A DNA stretch of 64,000 nt from RGIG5952 sp045603485 (GTDB taxonomy: Bacteria; Verrucomicrobiota; Kiritimatiellia; RFP12; JAAYLN01). The notes below the pieces were generated by a model. It searched no databases. It was given only the letters and a program-made list of their open reading frames with translations, and was not told the DNA's origin. Shown in pieces: positions 50,700-59,835 of the stretch (position 1 is the stretch's first letter; the number at the start of each line of letters is the position of its first letter). Both the position numbers and the translations under genes were made by a program. The stretch covers positions 1 to 64,000 of the forward strand of contig JAZUMF010000028.1 in NCBI GenBank assembly GCA_045603485.1, given 5' to 3'.

Positions 50700-53423
50700 A
50701 TGATTAACTATCTGGCAAAATGGACGGGTGGCTGTTGGACGCAAATGCCGAAAATGTCGGTGTCGGGTTTTTGTTTTGACAGTCGCAAGGTTCGTGAAGG
50801 CGATATTTTTGTCGCATTGAAAAGCGAGCGTGCCGACGGTCATAATTATGTCGAGAAGGCTTTAGAGTCAGGGGCTTGCGGTGCAATCGTTGAAGAAGGT
50901 TCAAAAATCGCCAAAGAGCATCCGGAGCTTCCTTTGCTAGTCGTTAAGGATACGCTAAAGGCCTTTTGCGATGCGGCTTTAGGCTGGCGCCGAAAAGTTA
51001 ATCCATTTGTCGTCGGAGTTACTGGCTCCGTCGGTAAGAGCACAACCAAAGAGTGGATAGCGGCATTGCTGAATGATTACGGCTCTACAGCGTCCACCAT
51101 TGCCAATTTCAATAATGAAATTGGCTTGCCATATAGTATCCTTTCAATGGCTGAAGGTACTCAATATGGCGTTTTTGAAGCGGGTATAAGCCATCCTAAC
51201 GATATGGTGCCGCTCTCCAAGACAATGGAGCCGAATGCCGCGGTCATAACGGCAATAGCTCCTGTCCATATTGAGTTCTTTGATTCGCTTAAAGGTATCG
51301 CCGATGAGAAGGCGGGCTTGCTTCGCGTACTTCCTGAGGACGGCTTTGCGGTCCTTGACAGCAAGGGTGAATTCTTCGAGTATCTTTCTTCACAGGCAAA
51401 ATGCCGTAGTGTCGGTGCCTGTGTTGTAGAGAAAGGCGAGGTTCCTCCAAGAGGCAGTACCTATGTGGCAACGGTTGTTGATGATGCTGTTGGCGCTTTT
51501 TTGATCTCCGCGCCAGACCTTGACTCTCAGGCTCAAGTCGTTTTGGCACGACCCGGGCGCCATAATATCCTCGATGCGGTTTTAGCTGTTGCAGTTGCCC
51601 GTGAGAGCGGCGTGCCGTGGGATAAAATCATAAATCGCCTAGGCAATCTTCCATCGATGGATCTACGCTGGCAACGCTTTGATCAAGACGGCCTCCATTG
51701 GATATGCGATTGCTACAATGCAAGCCCGACTTCAATGGCCGCGTCATTAAAGGCGTTTTCCCTTTCAGTTCCGGTCAGTGACGCAAGCTCTCCGCATCGT
51801 GCCTTTGTCTTGGGAGACATGTTTGAGCTCGGAGAGAATGCGGTTCAGTATCACAAATCCATAGCATCCATTTTAGAAGAGATTCCCACCTCGCAAAACG
51901 ATATCTTGATTTGCGTTGGAACGCTTGCCGCAAATTACGCCTGCGAAGGTTTTCGCGGACGCATCTTCTATGCCATCGACTCGTCAGATGCTGCACATAT
52001 CTTGCATCGTGAGGCCACCATAGGCACGACCGTCTTGCTTAAAGCCTCACACGGAATGCATCTTGAGCTTGTTCCAAAGCGCTATCATATGCCCTTCAAT
52101 GAGCTTGATGTTGAAAATCCCAGAGTTTTGATTTTAGGTGGCGGACGGAGTGGAAACGGGGCTTACAACCTCTTGCACAAGCTCGGCATTAAAGCCGATA
52201 TTTTAGAAAATAACGCACCGATTGATTCCAGTGTGACATACCATTTGGCGGTTGTGTCACCCGGTATCGCTAAAGACCACAAATGGCTCAAAGAATGTGA
52301 AACGCTCAAAATTCCGGTAGTTTCGGAGCTTGAACTCGGCTATCGTTTCTGGCATGGCAAGATTCTTGCCGTTACCGGCTCAAAAGGAAAGAGTAGCGTT
52401 GTGAAGCTTTGCCAAGACGCCCTTATAAAATATGGCAAGGAGGCCATCGCCTGCGGTAATTACGGTACCCCGTTAAGCGAGATCGCCGCAAATTACGATG
52501 GCATGACGGAATGGGCTATCGTTGAGGCAAGCTCATTTCAGCTAGAAGGTGTAAGCAGCTTTCGCCCTGACATTTCAATATTCTTGAATCTTCAGGCCGA
52601 TCACCTTGATAGGCATGGCTCGTTAGAAGAGTATGCAAAAGCCAAGCTTGCAATTTTTAACCGATTTGTCGCCCAAAGCGATCTTGCGCTGATCCATAAG
52701 CAGGCATGGCATGAGATGAGCTCCCTTGAGAGCAGGGGAGTTGAGCTGCTGCGTGCGGTGGAAGCCCCTAGAGAAATCGCAAATGATGTTGTAGCCTTTG
52801 GTGCTCTCGATAAATTAAAGGGCTTTGACGGCGCGGTTGAAGGGGGCGGATATTTTGACTCAAAGGTTTTAGCTCCGGCATTATCAGCTTCAGCGGCAGC
52901 ACTCTTTTTTGCCGGCCTTGACGGGCGGCAAATTGAAAGAGCCGTTTCCGATTTTGAGCCATTGCCTCATAGGATGCAAATTATCAGCGAAAAGGATGGT
53001 GTTGTCTTCATAAACGACAGCAAGGCAACCAGCCTGTCGGCGATGACGGCGGCACTTGAGATGGCAAACAGACCGGTAAGACTTATTGCCGGCGGGCGGC
53101 TAAAAGAAAAAGATTTGACAGTCGTTAAATTTTTATTGCCAAAATACACTAAAAAAGTGTATCTTATAGGTGAGGCTTTTCAGCTAATGTATGATGCTTG
53201 GCATAATGTAGTGCCCTGCGAAATCTGCAAAACAATGGACAAGGCTGTAGAGTCGTCATTCCACGATGCGCTTGAGGGTGAGGCGGTTTTGCTTGCACCT
53301 GGCTGTGCGTCATTTGACCAGTTTAAGAGTTATGAGGAGCGCGGAGAGGTCTTCGCAAAGCTTGTAGCTCAATGTTTAAAAAAGATTGATGCTGCAAAAC
53401 TGCGGCAAGGAGAAGAGAAATGA
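50700..53423 (+). CDS. murF-murD: Fused MurF-MurD peptidoglycan ligase
   Basis: 907 residues holding two complete Mur ligases. Residues 1-460 are MurF (adds D-Ala-D-Ala to UDP-MurNAc-tripeptide): DSRKVREGDIFVAL, ATP loop GVTGSVGKSTTKE (106-118), FEAGISHPNDM, DCYNASPTSM. Residues about 470-907 are MurD (adds D-Glu to UDP-MurNAc-L-Ala): RossmannGGGRSGNGA-type start, ATP loop VTGSKGKSS (558-566), EASSFQLEG (about 608), QADHLDRHG (about 632) and FINDSKATS. All ATP-loop lysines are present, so both halves look active. The usual mraY between murF and murD is missing. The stop overlaps the LysM gene by four bases; ftsW follows. No RBS is obvious. Confidence 0.93.
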   Translation: MINYLAKWTGGCWTQMPKMSVSGFCFDSRKVREGDIFVALKSERADGHNYVEKALESGACGAIVEEGSKIAKEHPELPLLVVKDTLKAFCDAALGWRRKVNPFVVGVTGSVGKSTTKEWIAALLNDYGSTASTIANFNNEIGLPYSILSMAEGTQYGVFEAGISHPNDMVPLSKTMEPNAAVITAIAPVHIEFFDSLKGIADEKAGLLRVLPEDGFAVLDSKGEFFEYLSSQAKCRSVGACVVEKGEVPPRGSTYVATVVDDAVGAFLISAPDLDSQAQVVLARPGRHNILDAVLAVAVARESGVPWDKIINRLGNLPSMDLRWQRFDQDGLHWICDCYNASPTSMAASLKAFSLSVPVSDASSPHRAFVLGDMFELGENAVQYHKSIASILEEIPTSQNDILICVGTLAANYACEGFRGRIFYAIDSSDAAHILHREATIGTTVLLKASHGMHLELVPKRYHMPFNELDVENPRVLILGGGRSGNGAYNLLHKLGIKADILENNAPIDSSVTYHLAVVSPGIAKDHKWLKECETLKIPVVSELELGYRFWHGKILAVTGSKGKSSVVKLCQDALIKYGKEAIACGNYGTPLSEIAANYDGMTEWAIVEASSFQLEGVSSFRPDISIFLNLQADHLDRHGSLEEYAKAKLAIFNRFVAQSDLALIHKQAWHEMSSLESRGVELLRAVEAPREIANDVVAFGALDKLKGFDGAVEGGGYFDSKVLAPALSASAAALFFAGLDGRQIERAVSDFEPLPHRMQIISEKDGVVFINDSKATSLSAMTAALEMANRPVRLIAGGRLKEKDLTVVKFLLPKYTKKVYLIGEAFQLMYDAWHNVVPCEICKTMDKAVESSFHDALEGEAVLLAPGCASFDQFKSYEERGEVFAKLVAQCLKKIDAAKLRQGEEK

Positions 53424-54553
53424 AGATTACGAAAAAAATAGAGTTGCTAGGACTCGCAAGTGTATGCGCCGGCCTCGCTCTGACAACCGGTTGCAGAACC
53501 ATTTATACCGAGGATTGCTCCTTTGGTGGTGAAGAGGCTCAGTTTGCAGGAGAAGAGACTGTTGCGCCCGCTCCGCTTCCGGCAGGTGAAAATCCAATGC
53601 CTGCAGCCCTGTCTCCCGTACAGCCTGGTAATGTTATTTATCCGACACCCGCAAAGGAAAAAGAAGTTCCATACTACAAAGTCAATCCAAACCCATATGC
53701 TGAATTGGATAAGGCTCCTGCAGCTCCTGTGAAGAAGGTCGCGGACGCTTCAGGATATGTCACCTACAAGGTTAAGAAGAATGATACACTCGGTGGCATT
53801 GCAGTTAAGCATGGCGTTGCGCTCAAGGATGTCAAGGCTCTCAATGCAGGTATGAATTACGATCGACTCAAGGTCGGTCAGGTTGTTTATCTTCCCGCTA
53901 ACGCTAAGGCAAAGGCTGTCGCCGCAACAACAAAGGCGGCTGTCTCCGCCGATGGAACATATGTTGTCAAAAACGGCGATATCCTCGGTCGCATTGCTCG
54001 TCAGTTCGGCGTTAAGGTTTCGGAGCTCAAGGCTGCCAACAATCTTACAAGCGACAAGATCAAGGTCGGTCAGAAGCTCGTAATCCCAGGCAAGAAGGCC
54101 GCAGCCAAGACCGCTAACGCGACGAAAAAAACAACCGCCACAAAGACCGTGGCTCCAGTCAAGGAAAATCCTACCAAGGTTGAGGTCGTAACTCCTTCAG
54201 TTGAGGTAGCACCTCCACCAGTCGCAGTACCGGTTATTCCTACCACTCCTCCTGTAGTTGAGACGCCGGCAGTTCCTGTTCCAATCGCTCCAGAGGTGCC
54301 TGCAGCGCAAGAGCCTGCAGTTAAGCCGGCATCTGCTACGCTTATACCTCCTGCGGCTCCCGCACCTTCAGTCGCCGCTCCGGAGGCAAAGCCAATCCAG
54401 CTTCGTGACTATACAGTTGGCGAGGGAGAGGATCTCATCTCAATCGCAATCAATCACTCCGTCGGGATTGATACGCTTCGCAAGATGAATCCAGGCGTAG
54501 TGGAGCCTCTTGTTCCCGGTACCGTAATTAAAGTCCCCGTAAACGATAAGTAA
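53420..54553 (+). CDS. LysM-domain lipoprotein
   Basis: 377 residues with a lipoprotein signal peptide; lipobox LTTGC places the lipidated Cys at 25. Three LysM domains: about 113-157 (YKVKKNDTLGGIAVKHGV), 178-222 (YVVKNGDILGRIARQFGV) and 328-373 (YTVGEGEDLISIAINHSV). A Pro/Ala/Val-rich linker (about 235-325) spans between the second and third. LysM binds peptidoglycan glycan strands. Coding overlap with murF-murD and six bases to ftsW put it in a cell-wall operon, so a role at the division septum or as a wall anchor is likely. Confidence 0.9.
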   Translation: MKITKKIELLGLASVCAGLALTTGCRTIYTEDCSFGGEEAQFAGEETVAPAPLPAGENPMPAALSPVQPGNVIYPTPAKEKEVPYYKVNPNPYAELDKAPAAPVKKVADASGYVTYKVKKNDTLGGIAVKHGVALKDVKALNAGMNYDRLKVGQVVYLPANAKAKAVAATTKAAVSADGTYVVKNGDILGRIARQFGVKVSELKAANNLTSDKIKVGQKLVIPGKKAAAKTANATKKTTATKTVAPVKENPTKVEVVTPSVEVAPPPVAVPVIPTTPPVVETPAVPVPIAPEVPAAQEPAVKPASATLIPPAAPAPSVAAPEAKPIQLRDYTVGEGEDLISIAINHSVGIDTLRKMNPGVVEPLVPGTVIKVPVNDK

Positions 54554-54558
54554 ACGAG

Positions 54559-55686
54559 ATGCGCAAGGTCATTTGGACTTTGTGGGCAACCATCACCGCC
54601 CTTCTGCTTTTTGGTTTTGTTGCCGTTTATTCGGCAAGTACCCCGCTGAAGGGCGGTGCCGCTTTTTCTACGCTGATGATGCAAATAGGCGCGTCATTGG
54701 TCGGTATGGTTTTAGCCATTTTAATAGTACGGATCGACTATTCCTTCTGGAAAAAAAACTGGATTCTGGTTTTAATCTTTCTTGCATGCTCTCTTTCCTG
54801 CTGGGCAGTCTTCGCCTTCCAGCCCATAAATGGCTCGCGTCGCTGGTTACGGATTCTGGGTTTTTCGCTTCAACCGTCGGAGTTTGCCCGCATCGGGCTC
54901 ATAATCATTCTGGCAGCCAGATTTTCAAAAATCGGGACAATGTCAGGCTCTGTTTTTAAAGGCTTTATCTATCCGTCCCTGATAGCCGGCTTTATAATTC
55001 TCCCTGTATTCGTTTCCCCGGATTTAGGAGCGACATTAGTGATGGGTGTCGCGACAATAACGATATTCATTGCCGCTAATGTAAAAAAACGCTGGATTGC
55101 AGTTATATGCGCAGTCGGTTTCGTTTTACTTACGGCCCTTATTTTACTCTCTCCGAACCGACTCTCGCGTGTTATATCGTGGGTAGATTCCAAGAGAGGT
55201 GTTGAAAGCACCTCAGCAACTTCATATCACCAACAGCAATCTTTAGAAGCCTTCAGGCGCGGTGGCTGGAAGGGCGTCGGCCTTGACAAAAGCATTCAAA
55301 AGCATCAATACCTCCCCGAGGCAAATTCTGACTTTGTCTTTGCGATCATCGCCGAAGAGTTCGGAATGATTGCCACGGTCGGCTTGTTGATTGCCTATTC
55401 GATAATGCTCTATTGCGGTATATATATCGCGTCATTTGCAAGAGATCGTTTCGGGCGTTTTGTCGCTTTGGCAATGTCGGTAATGATAACCTTTGAAGTT
55501 TGCTTTAATATTGGCATGGTAATCGGCGCTTTGCCTACCAAAGGAATCGCTTTGCCGTTTATGAGTGCTGGCGGTACAAGTGTTTTAGCAACGCTTATAG
55601 CCTGCGGATTCATACTTTCGGTAGGATACCATTCTATGGCATCGCACAGCGCTTCATTTATGCGTAACTCGCAGATAGAGTTCTAG
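54559..55686 (+). CDS. ftsW: FtsW/SEDS-family peptidoglycan glycosyltransferase
   Basis: 375 residues with about ten membrane helices. SEDS hallmarks: FQPINGSRRWLRILGFSLQPSEFARIGLI (about 91-118), SPDLGATLVMG with the key Asp (about 155), and the C-terminal NIGMVIGALPTKGIALPFMSAGGTSVLATLI. It polymerises lipid II at the division site with a partner PBP3. The gene completes the murFD-LysM-ftsW operon. Assignment to FtsW rather than RodA rests on the dcw-like context. Confidence 0.93.
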   Translation: MRKVIWTLWATITALLLFGFVAVYSASTPLKGGAAFSTLMMQIGASLVGMVLAILIVRIDYSFWKKNWILVLIFLACSLSCWAVFAFQPINGSRRWLRILGFSLQPSEFARIGLIIILAARFSKIGTMSGSVFKGFIYPSLIAGFIILPVFVSPDLGATLVMGVATITIFIAANVKKRWIAVICAVGFVLLTALILLSPNRLSRVISWVDSKRGVESTSATSYHQQQSLEAFRRGGWKGVGLDKSIQKHQYLPEANSDFVFAIIAEEFGMIATVGLLIAYSIMLYCGIYIASFARDRFGRFVALAMSVMITFEVCFNIGMVIGALPTKGIALPFMSAGGTSVLATLIACGFILSVGYHSMASHSASFMRNSQIEF

Positions 55687-55753
55687 TTTGCACGATTTAT
55701 GTTATTATGGTAAACTAAATCTTTTGTAAAGTTTACATTGTAGGGTTTTAGAT

Positions 55754-56449
55754 ATGACAATGAGTTTTGAATTGAGTCAGCCGTTGATATGGCGTTTAGC
55801 AATTGCGGGAGCATTAGGTGCAGCTATTGGTATCGAGCGTGAGTTCAGAGCCAAGGAAGCGGGGCTTAGGACGCATTTTCTTGTTGCCTTGGGAAGTGCC
55901 CTTTTTACAATTGTTTCGCAGTATGGCTTTGAGCCTCTTTCCGAGTTGTACAGGCACGCTGAAAACGGAGCGCGTTTGGCTGATACCGCACGAGTTGCCG
56001 CTCAGATTGTCACAGGTATCGGTTTTATCGGCGCAGGTGCCATCATGGTGCAGAAGCATTATGTGAGGGGATTGACGACCGCTGCGGGCCTTTGGGTCGT
56101 CGCCGCTATCGGCATGGCGGCAGGCGGCGGTTTGTATATGCTTGCAGTCATGGGCACCATTTTTGCCTTAATCGGTCTTGAACTGTTCAGACTTTTACTT
56201 AATTGGGTAAGCCTCAAGACAGTCGAAATCGTCTTTTGCGCAAAGAATCCTGCCGATGCGGATGAGATGCTTAATCGGATTCATGATCTCGGCTTTCAGA
56301 TTGTCAATTACAAGCTGACATACATGAAGGGCTCTGAAAGCGTCCGCGTGCATCTTTCAGCCCGCGAGAAGTCCCGTTCCGACAGTTTGCTTTCTATCTA
56401 CACTAAATTACAGACGAACGGTGATTCATATATCGAATCTATCGGTTAA
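55754..56449 (+). CDS. MgtC/SapB-family membrane protein
   Basis: 231 residues. Four to five N-terminal membrane helices with the family motif GAAIGIEREFRAKEAGLRTHFLVALGSALFT (about 21-50), RVAAQIVTGIGFIGAGAIM and VRGLTTAAGLWVVAAIGMAAG. The soluble C-terminus (about 155-231) is an ACT-like domain, as in MgtC. Function in the family: magnesium-related stress adaptation and control of ATP synthase. An AT-rich 67-base gap with a hairpin GTAAACT/AGTTTAC precedes it, so it may have its own promoter. Confidence 0.92.
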   Translation: MTMSFELSQPLIWRLAIAGALGAAIGIEREFRAKEAGLRTHFLVALGSALFTIVSQYGFEPLSELYRHAENGARLADTARVAAQIVTGIGFIGAGAIMVQKHYVRGLTTAAGLWVVAAIGMAAGGGLYMLAVMGTIFALIGLELFRLLLNWVSLKTVEIVFCAKNPADADEMLNRIHDLGFQIVNYKLTYMKGSESVRVHLSAREKSRSDSLLSIYTKLQTNGDSYIESIG

Positions 56450-56463
56450 GTGTGGAGGCTACA

Positions 56464-57747
56464 GTGAGAAAGAGCCGTTGGATTGGTATTGACTTGTCGA
56501 GTGGTGTCTTCTGCGCGGCATATTCGGATGGTACGGAGATTGCGGAGGCGGCTTTTAAGACATCCCGTAAGTGTGGCTGCTTTGTAGCGGCCGCATTGCC
56601 GGCTTCAAATCTTTTTGTCGAGACAGTTGAGCTGCCTTCATCCGCCAAGGGCAATATTTCCACATATTTGCCTGGGCTTATGGATGTTAAGTTGCCATTT
56701 CCCGTTGAGGATTGTCTATTGGCGAATGGCGTTAAAAATGGCAGTTCCGCGTTGGCTTTTGCAATTACCAGAGTTGAGTATCTGCGCCAATTAAATCAGT
56801 TCGTCTCAATTGCGGGGGCCCAGCCGGAACGCGTAGTTCCTGCTCCTCTTGTATTATGGAACAAGGCTTTTGCTAATGCAAGGCGGCTTTTTCCGTCGGG
56901 GGATGGGGTTTTATTTCATTTGCATGCGTCTACTCAGTCTTGGACTCTTATCGCCGGTAAGATCTCTGACGGGAGTGTGCAGAATGTGTTGACTGTCGGT
57001 GCCGGTGATATTGCCGCTGTCAGCCGCAATATCAGGATTCTCTTGAGCCGAATGGCTATTGACTCTTCATTTATTTCCATATCGGGTGATGCGGTAACAG
57101 ATGAACTTGTGGGTTCTTTGAATTCTCTTGGGTTTAATGCTGCGGCAGTTGCCAATCCCAAGACTTTTTTGGCTCAGGCTCTTGCAGAGGATGCCGAGGG
57201 CGGGAAGTCCCCTGACGGTAATTTTGCCAAGGGAGAATTCGAGCATGTCGCAAGTGTAAACCGTAGGCTGCATAGAGTAATTGCCTCTTCACTGTTTTTA
57301 TTGCTTCTTGCCTTAGGCTTTCTCTTTTGCGCTGTCAATTTTAAGATGAAGACGGGTGCATCCCTGCAGAGGGTTGATAAGGAGCTTGGCCAGATAGCAA
57401 ACCGTTTCGCCGGTAGAGCAACGGGGCTTGCAGGACCGGCTTCAATCAGGCTTGCCCTTAATGAATTTGATTCCCGTCAAGTCAAGGCGGTGTCATTGTA
57501 TGGCGAACCCGGACCACTAGATGCTCTTGGCGATATATTCACATTTATGAATGTCCGTGAGATGACCCTTTCGTCATTAAATCTTTCTGAAGGTGTGATG
57601 ACTTTTGTCTGTCGGACATCTAATGAGGGAAATATCGATTCGCTGAAGGGACTTCTGGTTGACTCGGGATATTCTGTTGAATGCCGTCAGCACGATGGTG
57701 ACGGCAAGGACTATCTCTTTTCTGTTTCACAAATGGGGGGCAGGTAG
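56464..57747 (+). CDS. GspL/PilM-N-like secretion-platform protein
   Basis: 427 residues from GTG 56464, chosen because GGAGG lies five bases before it; the GTG at 56452 overlaps that RBS. Residues 1-240 resemble the actin-like fold of GspL/PilM (RWIGIDLSSGVFCAAYSDG; LFVETVELPS; QPERVVPAPLVLWNK). One membrane helix at about 274-292, then a periplasmic ferredoxin-like domain (about 330-427). This is the GspL layout of type II secretion, or a fused PilM-PilN. It is followed directly by a GspM-like gene, and no gspD, E or F is in the window. Confidence 0.68.
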   Translation: MRKSRWIGIDLSSGVFCAAYSDGTEIAEAAFKTSRKCGCFVAAALPASNLFVETVELPSSAKGNISTYLPGLMDVKLPFPVEDCLLANGVKNGSSALAFAITRVEYLRQLNQFVSIAGAQPERVVPAPLVLWNKAFANARRLFPSGDGVLFHLHASTQSWTLIAGKISDGSVQNVLTVGAGDIAAVSRNIRILLSRMAIDSSFISISGDAVTDELVGSLNSLGFNAAAVANPKTFLAQALAEDAEGGKSPDGNFAKGEFEHVASVNRRLHRVIASSLFLLLLALGFLFCAVNFKMKTGASLQRVDKELGQIANRFAGRATGLAGPASIRLALNEFDSRQVKAVSLYGEPGPLDALGDIFTFMNVREMTLSSLNLSEGVMTFVCRTSNEGNIDSLKGLLVDSGYSVECRQHDGDGKDYLFSVSQMGGR

Positions 57748-58233
57748 ATGGATTCTTCCCGAAAAAAACAATTAGTCTGGGTTTTGCTAGGGCTGTCTCT
57801 GATTCTCTTTATCGTGAGCTCTCTATTTGCTAAAGCAGCAAGGTCTGATTTACGGGCTTTGTCCGGAAGAAGAGCTTTGGCTGGGAGTGTAAGCTCAGAT
57901 ATGGTGCGCCTTTCGTCGTACGAGACCTCTGAGGCGTCACTGAAGAGGCTCGGCAGTAAGGTCTTATTGCCAAGGATGCCTATGGCAATGCCGGCACCAA
58001 GCCGCAAAAATGAAGAGCATTTTGAAAGCGAAACCGGCTGGGTTACATACCGTCATTCTTTTGAGTGGGATTCTTTGTCTTCAAAAATCGCACTTGAGGC
58101 ATTGGCTGTCCTTCGTAACAGTCGTGACGGCTGGCGAATTTCAGATGTCTCTATGAAGGCTCTCGAGGACAGCAGCGGTGTCTCGCTTGCTCTTGTCCTC
58201 GAAACTGCCCGTTTTTCGGAATCGTCTAACTAG
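57748..58233 (+). CDS. GspM/PilO-like small membrane protein
   Basis: 161 residues. A cytoplasmic basic start (SSRKKQ), one membrane helix (about 8-28), a coiled-coil-like stretch (about 28-75) and a small alpha/beta outer domain. This is the shape of GspM/PilO, the partner of GspL/PilN. Sequence identity to the family is low; assignment depends on position right after the GspL-like gene (no gap between stop and ATG). They probably form part of the inner-membrane platform of a type II secretion or type IV pilus-like machine. Confidence 0.5.
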   Translation: MDSSRKKQLVWVLLGLSLILFIVSSLFAKAARSDLRALSGRRALAGSVSSDMVRLSSYETSEASLKRLGSKVLLPRMPMAMPAPSRKNEEHFESETGWVTYRHSFEWDSLSSKIALEALAVLRNSRDGWRISDVSMKALEDSSGVSLALVLETARFSESSN

Positions 58234-58240
58234 GCCCTGT

Positions 58241-58972
58241 ATGGCTGTATCGTCGATAGGGATGCGGTTTTTACGCTTTGTAATCGCCTTTTTTTTGTTG
58301 CCTGCAATTGCTGCCGAGGCATTATCGATTTATTCTTTAATGCCGTCTATGCTGACGCTTTCTTTTCCATATCTGTCTAAAGAGATGCTCGCTGTAATTG
58401 GCGGCTATTGTCTTTTGATTCTCTTTTTCTTTTTTATTCCAATACCGATTTCAATCTATGTTTTTGGTCACGAACTTACCCATGCCGTTTGGGGTTTTTT
58501 GACAGGCTCGAAGGTGGGGCGCATTCATATTTCTTCAAAGGGGGGATACTGCACGGTTTCAGATCCTGGGATGTTTACTACTTTGGCGCCTTATTTTGTG
58601 CCTTTTTATCTTGTCGTATTGTTACTTATAAAGGTGATTGCTGGTATCTGGCTGCCGCTTGAGGATTATGCCCTATGGTGGCTTGTGGGTGTTGGCGTGA
58701 CATATGGCTTCCATTTTGTCTATACTGTCAAAATGCTTGTTGAGGTTGAGCAGCCTGATGTCCGTGAGTATGGTCATTTCTTTTCGTATACGCTGATTGT
58801 TCTTTTTAACCTTTTGATTTTGGGTGCAGGGCTCGTCTTCATTACCGGCACCTCATTTTTAGATTTCGGAGCTAAGCTTTTAGAGTCTTTAGCCGTTTCG
58901 TATTGCTATTGTTTTAATCAAATTTTGTCTGGAGTCGTATGGCTATGGAAGGTGCTTGTGAATTTGATATAG
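58241..58972 (+). CDS. M50-like membrane metalloprotease homologue
   Basis: About 243 residues with six membrane helices. GHELTHAVWG at 76-85 is the H-E-x-x-H zinc motif, placed at the end of a membrane helix as in site-2-protease-like M50 proteins; the second conserved motif is not certain. ATG 58241 follows the previous stop by seven bases; ATG 58262 is also possible. The gene overlaps ispH by 34 bases. It may be a zinc membrane protease or a member of a related inactive group. Substrate unknown. Confidence 0.55.
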   Translation: MAVSSIGMRFLRFVIAFFLLPAIAAEALSIYSLMPSMLTLSFPYLSKEMLAVIGGYCLLILFFFFIPIPISIYVFGHELTHAVWGFLTGSKVGRIHISSKGGYCTVSDPGMFTTLAPYFVPFYLVVLLLIKVIAGIWLPLEDYALWWLVGVGVTYGFHFVYTVKMLVEVEQPDVREYGHFFSYTLIVLFNLLILGAGLVFITGTSFLDFGAKLLESLAVSYCYCFNQILSGVVWLWKVLVNLI

Positions 58973-59835
58973 TTGTTGCGGATCCGCATGGTTTTTGTTC
59001 CGGCGTAAAGAATGCCATTAAGATCGCCGAGCAGACGCTTGAATCGTCAGGTGAACCGATTTATTGTTACCACGAACTTGTCCACAACCACATTGTAGTT
59101 GATAGGCTTGTCGCTAAAGGAATGCGCTTCATATCCTCAATCGAAGATGTTCCTGTTGGAGGAACGGTTCTTTTCAGCGCTCATGGAGTTTCGCCCGAAA
59201 TCAGAGAAAAGGCAAAGGCACGAAATCTTAAAGTTATTGACGCGACATGTGTTTTCGTGCAAAGGCTTCATGATGTTGCTCTTTCTTATGTGAGAGACGG
59301 TAAGACTGTCATATTGGTCGGAAATGTCGGCCATGACGAGGTTGAAGGAGTAAGAGGAGAGGCTGCCGACGCCATCAAGGTCGTTTCGACCCCAGAAGAG
59401 ATTGCCGCATTGGAAATTGATGATGACGGCGAAGTGGCCATACTTTCGCAGACGACCATTGCACGCCATCAGGTCGATACTGTAGTTGAAGCCGCAAGGA
59501 AACGCTTTCCTAAATTAGAACGGCCTTCTAGAATAGGTATGTGTTTTGCAACCGAGGAGCGCCAAGAGGCCGTGCGTGCCTTTGCGGGTAATGTCGATTT
59601 GGTGATTGTGCTTGGTTCTAGAACCAGCGCTAATTCAAATCGCCTTGTTGATGTGGCAAGTGAGGCCGGTCTCAAGGCCATATTGGTTTCTGATGTTGAC
59701 GATCTGGACAGGTTCGTAAAATCAGGAGCGCTTCAAGAACTTCGCAAAATCGGCATTACTGCCGGCGCTTCCACACCGGAAGATGTGATTGATGGTGTTA
59801 TTGAGTATTTAAGGTCTTTTAAGGCGGGTCAATAA
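58939..59835 (+). CDS. ispH: 4-hydroxy-3-methylbut-2-enyl diphosphate reductase
   Basis: Final step of the MEP pathway: makes IPP and DMAPP using a [4Fe-4S] cluster. 298 residues. Cluster cysteines are C20 (DPHGFCSGV), C104 (DATCVFVQ) and C202 (GMCFATEER). Substrate-binding elements are HELVHNHIVV, SAHGVSPEI, GHDEVEG, SQTTIARHQ and SRTSANSNRL. ATG 58939 has GGAG upstream; ATG 58945 is a near alternative. It overlaps the M50-like gene by 34 bases and its stop overlaps ybaK by one base. Pairs functionally with ispF at 2480. Confidence 0.96.
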   Translation: MAMEGACEFDIVVADPHGFCSGVKNAIKIAEQTLESSGEPIYCYHELVHNHIVVDRLVAKGMRFISSIEDVPVGGTVLFSAHGVSPEIREKAKARNLKVIDATCVFVQRLHDVALSYVRDGKTVILVGNVGHDEVEGVRGEAADAIKVVSTPEEIAALEIDDDGEVAILSQTTIARHQVDTVVEAARKRFPKLERPSRIGMCFATEERQEAVRAFAGNVDLVIVLGSRTSANSNRLVDVASEAGLKAILVSDVDDLDRFVKSGALQELRKIGITAGASTPEDVIDGVIEYLRSFKAGQ

